The notes under the pieces: generated by a model
The model's database searches: none
Told to the model about the DNA's origin: nothing
What the model saw: only the letters and a program-made list of their open reading frames with translations
Translations under genes and position numbers: made by a program
Shown: piece after piece, positions 22,516-33,380 of the stretch
Numbering within the stretch: position 1 is the stretch's first letter
How the letters are laid out: each line of letters starts with the position of its first letter
Origin: Nannobrachium achirus
Lineage: Eukaryota > Chordata > Actinopteri > Myctophiformes > Myctophidae
DNA length: 64,000 bases
Direction: 5' to 3'
Assembly (NCBI GenBank): GCA_963921795.1
Contig: OY997661.1
Coordinates: forward strand, 41,141,966-41,205,965

Positions 22516-22622
22516 ATCTGGACCTGCTCTCTGAGGACTATGAGGGAGTGGACCACCGGCTGAAGCTCTTCCTGGACGTGGAGGTGTTCGAGGAGGAGGA
22601 GGAGCTGCACTCCTTCCTCAAG
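22516..22622 (+). CDS. stk11ip: STK11IP internal exon E (VDHRL..FLDVEVF motif)
   Basis: 36 codons including the split first codon: DLDLLSEDYEGVDHRLKLF then LDVEVFEEEEELHSFLK. The VDHRLxLFLDVEVF stretch is what identifies the family: human STK11IP has nearly the same string at the start of its conserved C-terminal half. A run of five Glu follows. The acceptor is TTTGTAG|AT and the donor CTCAAG|GTGAGA. Phase 1 in, phase 0 out. The acceptor is preceded by a GT-rich rather than C-rich tract. Confidence 0.93.
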
Positions 22623-22661
22623 GTGAGACCACCAAGATTCCACTGCAGAAGTTAGAATGCG

Positions 22662-22775
22662 TCATGTGGGGATGGGATCGACAATCGCTGTTATGGTTTA
22701 TCGTGGTGAAAAAACACTTGTGGAGATTGAATTCATCGTGAAATCGTCCTCCGTCATGCACTGGGATCAATAGGC
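22662..22775. mobile_element. Left-end fragment of TAGGGATGGGACG-family hAT-like element
   Basis: GATGGGATCGACAATCGC through ATCGTCCTCCGTCATGCAC matches the start of 20082-20860. Confidence 0.65.
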
Positions 22776-23039
22776 TATAATGCGCAGCAGCCATTTTGGA
22801 GAGAAGTTGGGTCTCAAACCTTTTATTTCAAGGACTCCCATAACTCTGAGGGCATACATGGAAAGGTTCCATTTACACACCTTTAAGGGGTCATTTGGAA
22901 TCCCTAACTGGACCACACTTTCAAACAGTGTTCCCAGTGAGCCAACATGAACAAACAGTATCAAAAATCAAACCTTGGTTCGAAGTGGAGCCGTGAAATT
23001 GAGCACTTCCAGATCTATGTTTTTGATTCTATGTGTTCC

Positions 23040-23160
23040 CCCCTGTGTGTGTGTGTGCGTGTGTGTGCCTGGCCTGAAAACAGCGCCCCTCCCTTAACAT
23101 GTGTGGTCATAAAAGGTACTGTTCGAACTCAACGGGACATTTCTCACTGGTGAGACAGGA
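23040..23160. repeat. Fragment of the CA-carrying repeat
   Basis: A short GT run, then GCGCCCCTCCCTTAACATG and GTGGTCATAAAAGGTAC. This is the reverse complement of blocks beside the (CA)n arrays at 37919 and 61189. Confidence 0.6.
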
Positions 23161-23206
23161 CACACAAAGCCACTCAGAAGGAGACCATGGGCTCCGCCCA
23201 CGGCTC

Positions 23207-23372
23207 CAAAAATAGCCGATCTACATGCATGTAGATCGGCTATTTTTACAATGTTCGCCTCTTGCTTACTTAATATTTGACAGTTTGGCCAGTCCTGTCG
23301 AATATTCGACTATTGGAATACTTTGAGGTTGAATAATTCGAATACTAAATATCACTATTCGTGAATGCCCTA
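23207..23372. mobile_element. Half of a TAGGGCATTCACGAATAG element with hairpin
   Basis: It begins with a perfect 40-bp palindrome (23208-23247, AAAAATAGCCGATCTACATG and its complement) and ends GTGAATGCCCTA. It is the inverted right half of the family whose complete copy is 25334-25824. Confidence 0.75.
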
Positions 23373-23841
23373 CCCCACGCCCCCTCTGCTCAGCGCATGC
23401 TCTGCTCCCCTCCCCCTCCCTCAACGGCTTGTCCAAAAGGTTTTTGTCGCCAACTGGAAACACAGTCCTGCTTGCTATTCTTAATGAGTAAATTGCGTTT
23501 GCTTCTGGGGTCACTAAACGTCTCCCCACAGAGTCGGCACACGTCCGTGATGGATTTTGATGGAGTGGTGGGTTCAGCCAAGGTCTCCAAATAGTTGTAA
23601 TTATCGCTAGTTAGCCTTCCAAAAAAAAAAAAAAACCTGGTTGTAGTTGTCGGAAACATTTTGAGGAGTGGACACAGCACAGGGCTCAGAGATGCTGCTG
23701 CGTCATGACGTCAACACATTTGGTGCGACGCCACTCTACACTTCGTACACCAGTGATTTTAACACGATAGCCCGGGCTTTTATTTTTCTTTCCGATCGCC
23801 AAAATAAAAGCCTGGGTTTCCGAGGCTAAATACCAAGTAAC

Positions 23842-25261
23842 TAGGGGTGTAACGATATAGTAACTGTATCGAAATATCATTTTTAACTTAAAAATCGAAG
23901 CTAAAATTGAATCGCATCGTTTTATTTTGTATCGTATCGAATCGGCAGTGCAAAGAATCGATTGTATCGATACTACCTACTTGTAGGGCTGCAAGCGAAC
24001 CTTCGGAGATTCGAACGTTCGTTCGTTACGTTGGCAATCGAAGTTCGAAATTAATGGGTTCAGGTTTTTTTCTTTTTTTTTTTCTTCTTTTTTTTACACG
24101 AAAAATAATTATCAGAATGTGATAGGCCTATTCAGAATATCACAGTAGTAGAGATAGCCAAATACGAAATAAGTTAGGCCTACCGGTAAACACTAACAGT
24201 TAATGGTGACCGTTAAAGTAGTTGTAAAATGCACCAGAACAGCTTGGAGCGATCAAGGACCGTCCTCCGCTCCAATTCCGCTCCTGTTTGGGGCCGCGAA
24301 CCATTACAGCGCCTCGCTGACACACGCTTGTGTCAGCGAGGCACAAGCGTGTAGAGTGAGAGCAGCTGAGCTGGGCAGAGACAGACGTGTGTGCTTTGAA
24401 CAGCGAACACCCATCCATGCACCCAAAGATTAAACAGCCTTTCTCCTAAGCATGAGCAAAGATGGATTTCATTGCAACCCCCTAAAGGATCTATAATGCG
24501 ATGTCTGGGGTTGTTACATCGAGACCAGTTCAGCCCGAACGCGACAAGCTCCGACGCAGTCACCAAGTCTAATCATCATCCGTGCAACTCTGCTATACAT
24601 TGAGCCTGTTCGTCAACTAACTGCGCAACATTTTCTCCGATTGGGTTGGATTTTCCAAGTGTTAGCCTAGGTGTTAATGCGGCCACGCATCCACGCGTTT
24701 TCAATGGATAAAACAGCGCATTTAAAACATTTCCTACACTGTTTTAGCTGGTTAAAGGTACAGTACGTTCGATGGGTCGAACGTTCGAACGTTCGGTTTT
24801 TATTCAATTGAACGAACCATCGAAGGTTCGATGGTTCGTTCGGAAAATCCCCCCGAAGTTCGAATCCCTAAAACAGGGCTAGATTACAGCCCTACCTACT
24901 TGTGCATTGTATTTAGCATTTTCAAGAAGAAAAAATTAAAAGGAGGGGTTTAATTACCTTTCCTTTCCATATAGCTACACTGGTCTATCGATAAATGTGT
25001 GTAATCACTGGGTTCAAGTCAAGGTGCAGGTTTGTCAATATACAATGTGCATGTATTTATATCCATAATAATACCTGCACTATCCACACCTTTCACACAG
25101 TATTAACTTCTTTGCTAAATAGTTACTATATCGACTTTAAATCATTGAATCGAATCGTATCGTATCGCCATGAATGAACCAATATCATCCATGTATCGTA
25201 TCGTCAACCATGTATTGTGATATGTATCGAATCGCTATTAAAATGTATCGTTACACCCCTA
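23842..25261. mobile_element. hAT-like element, TAGGGGTGTAACGATA family
   Basis: Ends are TAGGGGTGTAACGATA and GTATCGTTACACCCCTA. Target duplications are CAAGTAAC and CAAATAAC (7 of 8). Subterminal ATCGAATCG-type repeats occur. A second hAT-like element is nested at 23984-24894. A relative is 37390-38371. Confidence 0.85.
23984..24894. mobile_element. Nested hAT-like element, TAGGGCTGCAAGCGAAC family
   Basis: Ends are TAGGGCTGCAAGCGAAC and ATTACAGCCCTA. The perfect target duplication CCTACTTG lies at 23976-23983 and 24895-24902. GTTCGAACGTTCG blocks repeat near both ends. Its interior has a separate short palindrome (about 24310-24355, CGCTGACACACGCTTG and complement). It has no hairpin module. 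Confidence 0.88.
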
Positions 25262-25333
25262 CAAATAACCCTACAAAATGTCCCAACGAGTCCAAAGACC
25301 AACCGTAAGGGGTCAGCAGTGACAATACTACAC

Positions 25334-25824
25334 TAGGGCATTCACGAATAGTGATTTTTAGTATTCGAATTATTCGACCTCAAAGTATTCGAATAGTCGA
25401 ATATTCCACACGACTGGCCAAAATGTCAAATATTAAGTAAGCAAGAGGCGAACATTGTGAAAATAGCATATCTACATGCTCACAACGCCTCGCAACGCAA
25501 TATTTATCTGTGGAACCGAGTCACATTAAATGTAATACCTACAATTCCAAGAGCTTGTCAGGGTGGGAGTCCCCAGTTCAAATATGTTTATTTTGGGCAT
25601 CACGGCCTAAAAAGGTTTGAGAACCCCTGGTATAGAGCATTAACAAATTCATCCACCAGGGGCATTGAGAACTCATTCTTATGACTTCCTATCTAGCCAA
25701 GCTTTATAAACTATATTTTTTAAGAGAAAACAATAAAAAATAAAAAGCGAATATTCGACTTCGTTGAACAACATCGAATAGTGACTTTGATATTCGAAGA
25801 TTCGAATATTTGGTGAATGCCCTA
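25334..25824. mobile_element. hAT-like MITE, TAGGGCATTCACGAATAG family
   Basis: Ends are TAGGGCATTCACGAATAG and TTGGTGAATGCCCTA. Target duplications are TACTACAC and GACTACAC (7 of 8). TATTCGAATA blocks lie in both arms. It contains the left half of a hairpin module (25453-25497). Confidence 0.85.
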
Positions 25825-26071
25825 GACTACACACACTGTGTGGGGAATTTGGGAATCGGCATAACAAGTAAAATTGGGAAAAAAAGACAAAAGAACCAGT
25901 GTTCTGTTCAATGACTTATTCATTCAGCCACACAACCCAAGGTTCAAACTCAGCAGTAACATGTTTTGATGGCCGTGTTGAGGTGAGTCACGTTTCTTGA
26001 TTTGCGGGGAGAAAACGAAAGCTTTTGAACATCTTCCCGGTGGCCGAGGATCGGGGTGAGGATTACGACAT

Positions 26072-26836
26072 TTAAAGGAGTAGTTCACCCCCAAAATGAC
26101 TTTTTTTCTATAGAGGGTATGCACGTCCACTGGGACCCGCCCCCCTAATCTAGACTGAGTGGCAAAACATTGAGCAGCATGGAGCATTGGAGTTTGGAAG
26201 TGCTAGTTGCAAATCACTCAACGGCCCTGCATACCACCTGTCTCTAAATTGCACATAATGCAGGAGGCAGCAGGATGTTGTGTTGTTGAAAACGAGTGCT
26301 TCCAAACTCTGACACTTGGAAAAATAATCCCCTGCACAGAATGTCTTGACAGAAAGTAGCTCATAACATGTCTATGGTGGATTTTTATGAAACAAACACT
26401 TTGCAGATAGAAAGAGGATAATTCAAGCTTTCAGTACAGCCGCAATGTTGGTGAGTTAACTTTGTTTAATACAATCAGAAAGGACTTTTCTGTTTTGGAT
26501 GTATGGGCTGTCAATGGCAGAAATTAGTTTTTTGCCACTCAGTAGGCGTTCCCACATAACTTCCAGCAACAGTGAGGTCACACGCATACCCTCTATTGAT
26601 TACTCATGCCATGGAGACTTGAGTTCAATAATATTTGTTTGTATTTGTCACATTCCTAAGGCAAAACTTTGATGACAATAAATGCACCCCCTTTGATTCC
26701 GGATGGGGACCCAAATGCATCTGGTACATTTACTATCATCACTTTTTTCGTTGCACCGAATTTATTGAACTCAAGTCTCCATGACATGAGTAATCAATAG
26801 GAAAACAGTCATTTTGGGCGTGAACTACTCCTTTAA
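26072..26836. mobile_element. piggyBac-like (TTAA) MITE, AGGAGTAGTTCACCC family
   Basis: TTAA at 26072-26075 and 26833-26836 with inverted ends AGGAGTAGTTCACCCCCAAA and TTTTGGGCGTGAACTACTCC. The interior GGAGACTTGAGTTCAATAAT is repeated in inverse before the right end. It is split by another MITE at 26111-26595. A partial copy lies at the right edge of the window (about 63628-64000). Confidence 0.85.
26111..26595. mobile_element. MITE, TAGAGGGTATGCACG family, copy 2 (nested)
   Basis: Same ends and body as 18774-19244, inserted into the TTAA element 26072-26836. The two copies keep the same orientation. Confidence 0.78.
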
Positions 26837-27438
26837 AACCCATTTAGGCCTAGAATTATTGAATGCTTTAACCAGTGAGTTTGTATGCAAGATATACAAG
26901 CTCACAGCGCGGCACCAAGTGCCACGCTGCGAGCTTGTAGATCTGCTATTTTTGGAAAATCGTGAAAATTTGAATTTTGCCCTGATTTTGACCCGATTCT
27001 GCCGAAGTGTCTTTTGAATCCTTCTAAGGTTTTTTGAAAAACCTATATGTTTCTATGTCAGCAATCTTGCCAGCCATCGTCAAAGAAAAGGTCCTTTTCA
27101 CTTAACTGGAGCTCTGTTAGTCTGTTCTTGAGAGACTACTATGTCAGTGGTTCTCAAACCTTTTCATGTGAAGGACCCCCAAAATGATATGCATTTGGCC
27201 ACGGACCCGCATCTCATAATATCTAGTTCCAGGGACCCCCCAGAAGCAAAACTTGACTTACAAACGTTCGCTTTAAAAATACATATATTCAAAGATTTGC
27301 ACACATTTTCACGACTTTAAAAAAAAATAGCAGATCTACAAGCTCGCAGCGCGGCACTCGGTGCCGCGCTGTGAGCTTGTATATCTGCTATTTTTCCATA
27401 GCTAAAGCATTCAATAATCCTAGGCCTAAGTGGGTTAA
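26833..27438. mobile_element. TTAA-ended double-hairpin MITE
   Basis: It starts at the TTAA that closes the previous element and ends CTAAGTGGGTTAA (TTAA at 27435-27438). Hairpins lie at about 26886-26955 (left, damaged edge) and 27320-27397 (right, complete). The hAT-derived GGACCCCC middle lies between them. Confidence 0.8.
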
Positions 27439-27790
27439 GGACAAACCTACAGCGATTTCCCATCGAACCCAGCGTGTAGGCCGACCTGGCTAAAACGCCT
27501 CCTTTTCTGACCGCTTTTCGTGCCGCCCTCCCGCGCCGTTCATGAACGTTCTCTCCAAGAACTCTTTTTCCACACAGCGCATGTACGGAGCCCCCTCCGT
27601 GCAGCGCTAGGGTATCGTTTACCTCCTTCAGACACCTGGACACGGACCAAAAAGAGCGGAAACGGAACCAAGCAGACCCCAGCAGGACCCTTGTTTATTT
27701 ACCTTGGTCGCACGGGGCTCCTCGTCCTTTCATTTTTATGTTTTTTTTACATTTCTCGCACCTAGAGGAAGTGAAGGAATGTCTCGGTTG

Positions 27791-27880
27791 TAGGGCTGTC
27801 ACGATTATGACATTTTACATGACGATTGATTGTCACTCAAATAATTGCGATTAACTATTTAATCAGTGTTGTACCCGAAC
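27791..27880. mobile_element. Left-end fragment of TAGGGCTGTCAC-family element
   Basis: TAGGGCTGTCACGATTATGA through GATTGTCACTCAAATAATTG, then unrelated sequence with repeated TGAACGTT/AACGTTCA blocks (27880-28000). Confidence 0.65.
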
Positions 27881-28260
27881 ACGTTCAATGAACGATCGTG
27901 CATGAACACGTTCATATTTTGGGCAAACGTGAAATGAATCATCATGTTTACACTTGATGAACGTTATTTTCGAAAGCGTTCATTCTGATGTCCGTGAACG
28001 GCGCTCGTAGGCCCGTTCGGCCCGTTCGTGCGGCGGTCCGCGGTCGCCTGTCCTCTCGTCTTTCTTTGCATTCACATGCTCCAATAAATAGCACCCAGCT
28101 GCAGGCTCGCAGACCTCGCGGACGGGGCGTTGATATGTGAGCGCCTGAGCGGTGCTGTCTGCGGCTGTGCTCTACATGAAGCGTTGAGTCTCCTCGTTAC
28201 GTTGTCTCCCACCCAAGTAAAGCCTGACTATACTTCGTCATGTGACGTGTGTTGCATGCC

Positions 28261-28332
28261 AAAATAGCTGATCTGCAAGCTCACAACGCATCGCATCCAC
28301 GAGACAACGTGCGCTTGTAGATCAGCTATTTT
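28261..28332. repeat. Hairpin module, standalone copy
   Basis: AAAATAGCTGATCTGCAAGC pairs with GCTTGTAGATCAGCTATTTT. The loop region is decayed. No host element ends were identified around it. Confidence 0.85.
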
Positions 28333-28569
28333 AACCGACGCGGACAGGAAGACTGGGCACCCAAATATTGTGGGCACCTCAATGTTAACTCATACCCTGC
28401 CAAACCCGAGGAACCCGAGAATTTCGCGATGTCCCTCCCTGCCACGCCCGAGGAACCCGAGAATTTCCGCCATTTTGAAAAAAAATATATGATAGCGATC
28501 GCGAAATTGCTTGTTTAACCCCCATACAACCCCCATACAACTCAGGTAGCAGACCTCCAAGCTCACAAC

Positions 28570-29930
28570 TAGGGTTGGAGGCGGTAACCGCCGTACCGCC
28601 GTACCGCGGTATACCGAGGTCTACCGCGGTGTCATTGTGCTTACCGCGGTAAAAAGACAAAAAAAGGTCTATTTTTTATTGGAAAACAAGCGAGTTTTAA
28701 AACGGGGGAGAAGCGAGGACCGCATGCGCTCCATGCCGCTCTGCTCTGGGCCGTGTACCACACGTTGGAAGCCACATACGTCACTCACACACAGAGACCT
28801 GCAGTGTACACAGTGCACGGCTGCACGCAGGGCATAGATAGAGTACGGAGCACAACTCTTTCTCTGTAATCCACTCGACACAAGGATGTTAATACATAGG
28901 CTACCTTGTGTTGTGGCATATCTTTTTTTATTCATACGGATTACTGGCGGAGCGCGGGCCGCGTGGACTAAAGCCGAAAATGAAACTATTTTAAAACTAT
29001 CTCCACCCCGTCGCACGTTGTGCTCCGTCCAGCGGCGCGTCGGCGATTTTATAACCTTTTCTGTCAAGTCTTGTAACTAAAACCTGTATATAGCAGCACT
29101 CAATCACTGCGATTTGAGAGTTGAGACGTGACGTGACGTGAGTTTACAGAATCACTGTACACGATCTGACAACCCTTCCTTCAGCTGTTTGTGTCTGAAT
29201 AGCCCAAGTAGCTAGCCTACGTAGCTTGCCTACGTTACTATGGTAACCCGACAGTGCAGATCTAAAAGCTCAGAACGCATCGCGGATGCGACGTGTTGTG
29301 AGCTTGTAGATCTGCTCCTTTGAAAGCCAGACACGCTGTGCTGTACGGAGAAGTATAACTCGGGCAGTCAGGCTGTGTCGCCTCTCCACTGTGGAGAAAC
29401 TATTTTACTTTCTCCGTCGCACGTTGTGCTCCGTCCAGCGGCGCGTCGGCGATTTTATAACCTTTTCTGTCAAGTCTTGTAACTAAAACCTGTATATAGC
29501 AGCACTCAATCACTGCGATTTGAGAGTTGAGACGTGACGTGAGTTTACAGAATCACTGTACACGATCTGACAACCCTTCCTTCAGCTGTTTGTGTCTGAA
29601 TAGCCCAAGTAGCTAGCCTACGTAGCTTGCCTACGTTACTATGGTAACCCGACAGTGCAGATCTAAAAGCTCAGAACGCATCACGGATGCGACGTGTTGT
29701 GAGCTTGTAGATCTGCTCCTTTGAAAGCCAGACACGCTGTGCTGTACGGAGAAGTATAACTCGGGCAGTCAGGCTGTGTCGCCCCTCCTTTTGGGAAGAT
29801 GATTGCAATATTTTGGCTTATCGCCGAACCTTAATTAATAGATACGGGGGTGCGGTAATTACCGCAGTACCGGCGGTAAATGGGAAGACGGTAATCGCGG
29901 TAACAAAATGTCCATACCGCCCCAGGCCTA
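28570..29930. mobile_element. hAT-like element, TAGGGTTGGAGGCGG family, nested in hairpin core
   Basis: Ends are TAGGGTTGGAGGCGGTAAC and TACCGCCCCAGGCCTA. The perfect 8-bp target duplication is CTCACAAC (28562-28569 and 29931-29938), itself part of the hairpin module. The interior is a tandem pair of about 400-bp units, each with its own hairpin module. No transposase was recognised. Confidence 0.88.
28979..29784. repeat. Two tandem ~400-bp units, each with a hairpin
   Basis: Unit 1 (about 28979-29383) and unit 2 (about 29395-29784) are nearly identical; the offset is 406 bp at the start and 401 after a 5-bp GACGT difference. Each contains GCAGATCTAAAAGCTCAG ... TTGTGAGCTTGTAGATC (29256-29315 and 29657-29716). 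TAAAAGC/GCTTGTA is an arm mismatch conserved in both copies, so the duplication came after it arose. Confidence 0.85.
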
Positions 29931-30430
29931 CTCACAACAGTGTAAAACATAATGGCTGCTATCTCATGAATGCCTGAACGGATTTCCATTCGGATTTTTT
30001 TGTTTGAAAGCTGTGAGCAATGTGGACACACGTGGTGCATTATCTAGGCATGGGTGTGCATGATCCGTGCACTATGAATTACATGGAAGTCTATGGAGAC
30101 GAATGGCAGTTAAAGAGTACGAAGGTATTGTTAAATGGCAGCATATGAGTTAAGTTGGATGAAATAATTTATGTATGGCCTAATGAAAGCTGAAACTAGC
30201 ACGGCAAGGTAAGCACATGAAATGTGTGCCTCGCGTACAGAGATTCTCAACCTTATTTCAAGGACACCCAGTCTGATATGCATTAATTAGGCCATGGACC
30301 CCCATTTCATATGATTTTGGTGACCCCAATCTACGCAAACGGACCCTTACGGGTCACTCTCTGAGTTAGTAGTGCACACACACCTGTTAGTTTGTACATC
30401 GATAAGGTTCCATTTGGTTCCTACCCACAC

Positions 30431-30860
30431 CAGTGTCAGTCTTTTGAATAAAATGTAATTTAGTCGCCTGAAATGTTTTAGGTTTAGTCTAATTTAAGTC
30501 GACTAAATATCATAACATTTTTAGGCGACTGAATCTACAGTTGATTTAGTCAACTGAAATGTATTTTGGCAAGCCTTGATGTTATCGTAATGACTGATTT
30601 TACACTTGGTTGTGTGCTGAAAATAGCAGATCTACAAGCTCACAACACGCAACATCTGAGATCAACCAAACATAAAATGACTCTCCACTAGTCCCTCCCC
30701 AACGTTTTGGTCTAGTTTTTATTTTGTTGACAAAATTGTCAATATATTTAGTCTGAGTTTTAGTCATCACAGCTTCGTTTTTATTTAGTTTTCGTCAGTG
30801 AAAAAAACGGCAGTCGACAAACATTTTTCGTCATGGTTTTAGTCGACGAAATCAACACTG
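30431..30860. mobile_element. hAT-like MITE, CAGTGTTGATTTCGTCG family, copy 1
   Basis: Right end TTAGTCGACGAAATCAACACTG; left end CAGTGTCAGTC is decayed. Target duplications are ACCCACAC and TCCCACAC (7 of 8). It has many TTTAGTC/GACTAAA blocks and half of a hairpin module (30615-30652). The better copy is 47156-47652. Confidence 0.8.
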
Positions 30861-31069
30861 TCCCACACCCCACGTTGAGAACCACTGCTCTAGAGGTTGC
30901 TTGATTCTGGCAACAGCCGTGTGTTTTGTGGAAAAATTCCAACCTGCTCACCCCTGACACGGAACCGTTCTAGCCAACCTAAATACCTGACATATATTGC
31001 ATTCTTCTTTCTCTTTGCCTCGGGTAAAATTGTCCACTACTTAGAATACGTTGTTGTTATTAAGATAAG

Positions 31070-31140
31070 ATAAAGCTCTACTGATCCCCGGGGGAAATCC
31101 AGGTGTCATGACAGCAACAGCAGTACAGTAAGAATGAAAC
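31070..31140. repeat. Possible retroelement 3' tail fragment
   Basis: AAGCTCTACTGATCCCCGG and GGGGAAATCCAGGTG resemble the 3' ends of fish non-LTR elements that read ...TTTATTGATCCC. Fragment only. Confidence 0.35.
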
Positions 31141-31184
31141 TCAGATACAGGTAAGAGTACGAGTCAAGAGCAAGTACAAATAAT

Positions 31185-31730
31185 TTAACCCATTTAGGCC
31201 TAGAATTATTGAATGCTTTAACCAGTGAAAAATAGCAGATATACAAGCTCACAGCGCGGCACCGAGTGCCGCGCTGTGAGCTTGTAGATCTGCTATTTTT
31301 GAAAAAGTCGCGAAAATGTGTGAAAATCTTTGAATATTATGTATTTTCAAAGCGAACGTTTGTAACTCAAATTTTGCTTCTGGGTGGTCCCTGGAACTAG
31401 ATATTTTCAAAATGGGGGTCCGTGGCCAAATAAATATCATTTTGGGGGTCCTTCACATGAAAAGGTTTGAGCACCACTGACATAGTAGTCTCTCAAGAAC
31501 AGACTAACTGAGCTCCAGTTAAGTGAAAAGGACCTTTTCTTTGACGATGGCTGGCCAGATTGCTGACATAGAAACATAGGTTTTTTTCCAAAAATCTTTG
31601 AAGGATTCAAAAGACACTTATAAAATCGGGTCAACATTCTAATTTTCACGATTTTTCAAAAATAGCAGATCTACAAGCTCGCAGCGCGGCACTCGGTGCC
31701 GCGCTGTGAGCTTGTATATCTGCTATTTCT
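31185..31730. mobile_element. TTAA-ended double-hairpin MITE, right end cut
   Basis: Left end TTAACCCATTTAGGCCTAG. Complete hairpins at 31228-31303 and 31654-31730 are in inverted orientation. The right terminal arm is missing where the next repeat begins at about 31731. Confidence 0.8.
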
Positions 31731-31734
31731 TTAT

Positions 31735-32426
31735 TGCGACCGTAGGTCGCATCTTACTACAGAAAGCTGCTCGAGGTGTCCGTGCGTCAGTCCGTCACAC
31801 GTCACACGTCAGTCCGTCACACCTCACACGTCACACTTTTGGCCTGCTCATATCTCGGCCACCGTTGGCCCGATCCATGCCAAAATTTCCACACAAACTC
31901 CTTGCCTGCCAAACTACAACCTCCAAGGACCCCCGGAGTTCCAGGGACCCCCAGGTCTCTGGGGGACCCCCAGGTGTAAAAAAAATACCAAATGTGCAAA
32001 AATGACCAAATGACCACCCCAACGGAGTTGCTCACGGGGAATTCCTGGGGACCACCCACTCCTGGTGCTCCAGAACGGATGCAAAAGTGGTGGCGCCCCC
32101 AGTGGAGGACCCCCTGCCACTGCAGCTCACATAAAATGCCGTAACTCAGGCTAGGAGCGTCCGGGAGAGCCGGGGCCAGTACCTATTCGTCCGCCAAGGC
32201 AACGCGGACAGCCCACCACTCATTTCTCACATGGCCCTCTTCTAGCGCCACCTACAGGCCGATTTTTAAAACACATTTTTGGCCACTGCTCCTACAGTTT
32301 TGGCCCGAAAATCACTACACAGTATGTCTACACTCATGTCATCAACATGGATCAGGAAGTTTATGGAATAAAAAATGTTTGCCCTATTTGTGGAGATAAG
32401 TGACCTACGGTCGCTTATCTCCCGAT
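31735..32426. repeat. Repeat with GCGACCGTAGGTCGC ends
   Basis: It starts GCGACCGTAGGTCGCAT and ends GTGACCTACGGTCGCTTATC, so it has inverted ends. It contains CGTCACAC tandem blocks (31795-31840) and GGACCCCC/GGGGGTCC blocks. Related to 16735-17052 and 56888-57320. Confidence 0.6.
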
Positions 32427-32665
32427 TAGGGAGTCTTACTGGTATTTAAAGCATAAAATATTGCCATGGCCCATGGGACACGGTGACGGCCCTGCCCTAC
32501 TGCCCTACTGTAGGCTTGCCGGCAGCCTCAGTGGTTTGAACTTGTGTGTGGACTCTTTTTTGGTTGTTGTGCATCAGCACATCCTATTGCTTGATTGAAG
32601 ACTTTATTAGTAGTTTGCATAGGAAAAGGTACAGGTTCATGACAGTACAGTTCTTGTGGGTTTTG

Positions 32666-33095
32666 TAGAGATGTTACCGATCAATCGGCAATGGATCGGA
32701 TCGGGCCGATCAACGCGTGATCGGCGATAATCGGTGGTTTAGATCAAAAGGTAAATTCACCGATCCGATCCGATCGGTGCATCCGATCAACCAGCCGTTC
32801 AGTATGCCCACTTGAGGCCATTTTGGGGTATTGATTTCCACAGTGCTGAAGGAATAATTAGTTACTGCTATGATAATAAATACATAGTAATGCTGGTAAA
32901 TAACTATAAGGCAAATATATAAATGAATCCATGAGTGAATTAATTAATTAAAGTTAAAACATTAACATTTAGAAAATATAAATAATATATAAATAATAAC
33001 TTGATCGGATCGGTGATTGATCGGTATCGGGTGATCAAACTTTTGTGATCGGTGCTCGGTGATCGGTTCCAAAAAACCTGATCGGACCATCCCTA
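32666..33095. mobile_element. hAT-like MITE, TAGAGATGTTACCGATC family
   Basis: Ends TAGAGATGTTACCGATC and GATCGGACCATCCCTA are partly inverted. GGATCGGATCGGGCCGATC and similar GATCGG blocks are subterminal. Its target duplication is not resolved because a SINE abuts it. Confidence 0.7.
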
Positions 33096-33112
33096 GCAGA
33101 AACCCTACCCTT

Positions 33113-33380
33113 GTGGGCGGCTGTAGCTCAGGAGGTAGAGTGGGTTGGCCAATGCTCCATGGGTCAGCGGTTCAAATCCCAGCTCCTCCTGTCTACATGT
33201 CGAAGTGTCCTTGGGCAAGACACTGAACCCCAAGTTGCCTCCGGTGAGCAGGTTGGTGCCTTGCATGGTTTCCACCGCCACCGGTGTATGAATGTGTGTG
33301 TGAATGGGTGAATGTAATGCACATTGCATTACATTGGATAAAAGCGCTATATAAATGCACCATTTACCATTTTACCATTT
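33113..33380 (+). mobile_element. tRNA-derived SINE
   Basis: The tRNA-like head has an A box (TAGCTCAGGAGGTAGAG) and a B box (GGTTCAAATCC). A body common in fish SINEs follows (GTCCTTGGGCAAGACACTGA, ATGAATGTGTGTGTGAATG), then AAAGCGCTATATAAATGCA and a short ATTTACC tail. The head lacks a full tRNA fold, so it is not a tRNA gene. Confidence 0.85.

Larger units (their letters stand above)
28385..30153. mobile_element. piggyBac-like (TTAA) MITE split by a hAT-like element
   Basis: TTAA at 28385-28388 and 30150-30153 with inverted ends CTCATACCCTGCC and GGCAGCATATGAG. Without the nested element it is about 400 bp, matching 8717-9160. The nested insertion at 28570 falls inside a half hairpin module (28545-28569). 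Confidence 0.82.

Noticed and set aside
33113-33200. tRNA gene
   Set aside because: A and B boxes are present, but the acceptor stem and anticodon arm do not fold and a SINE body follows.
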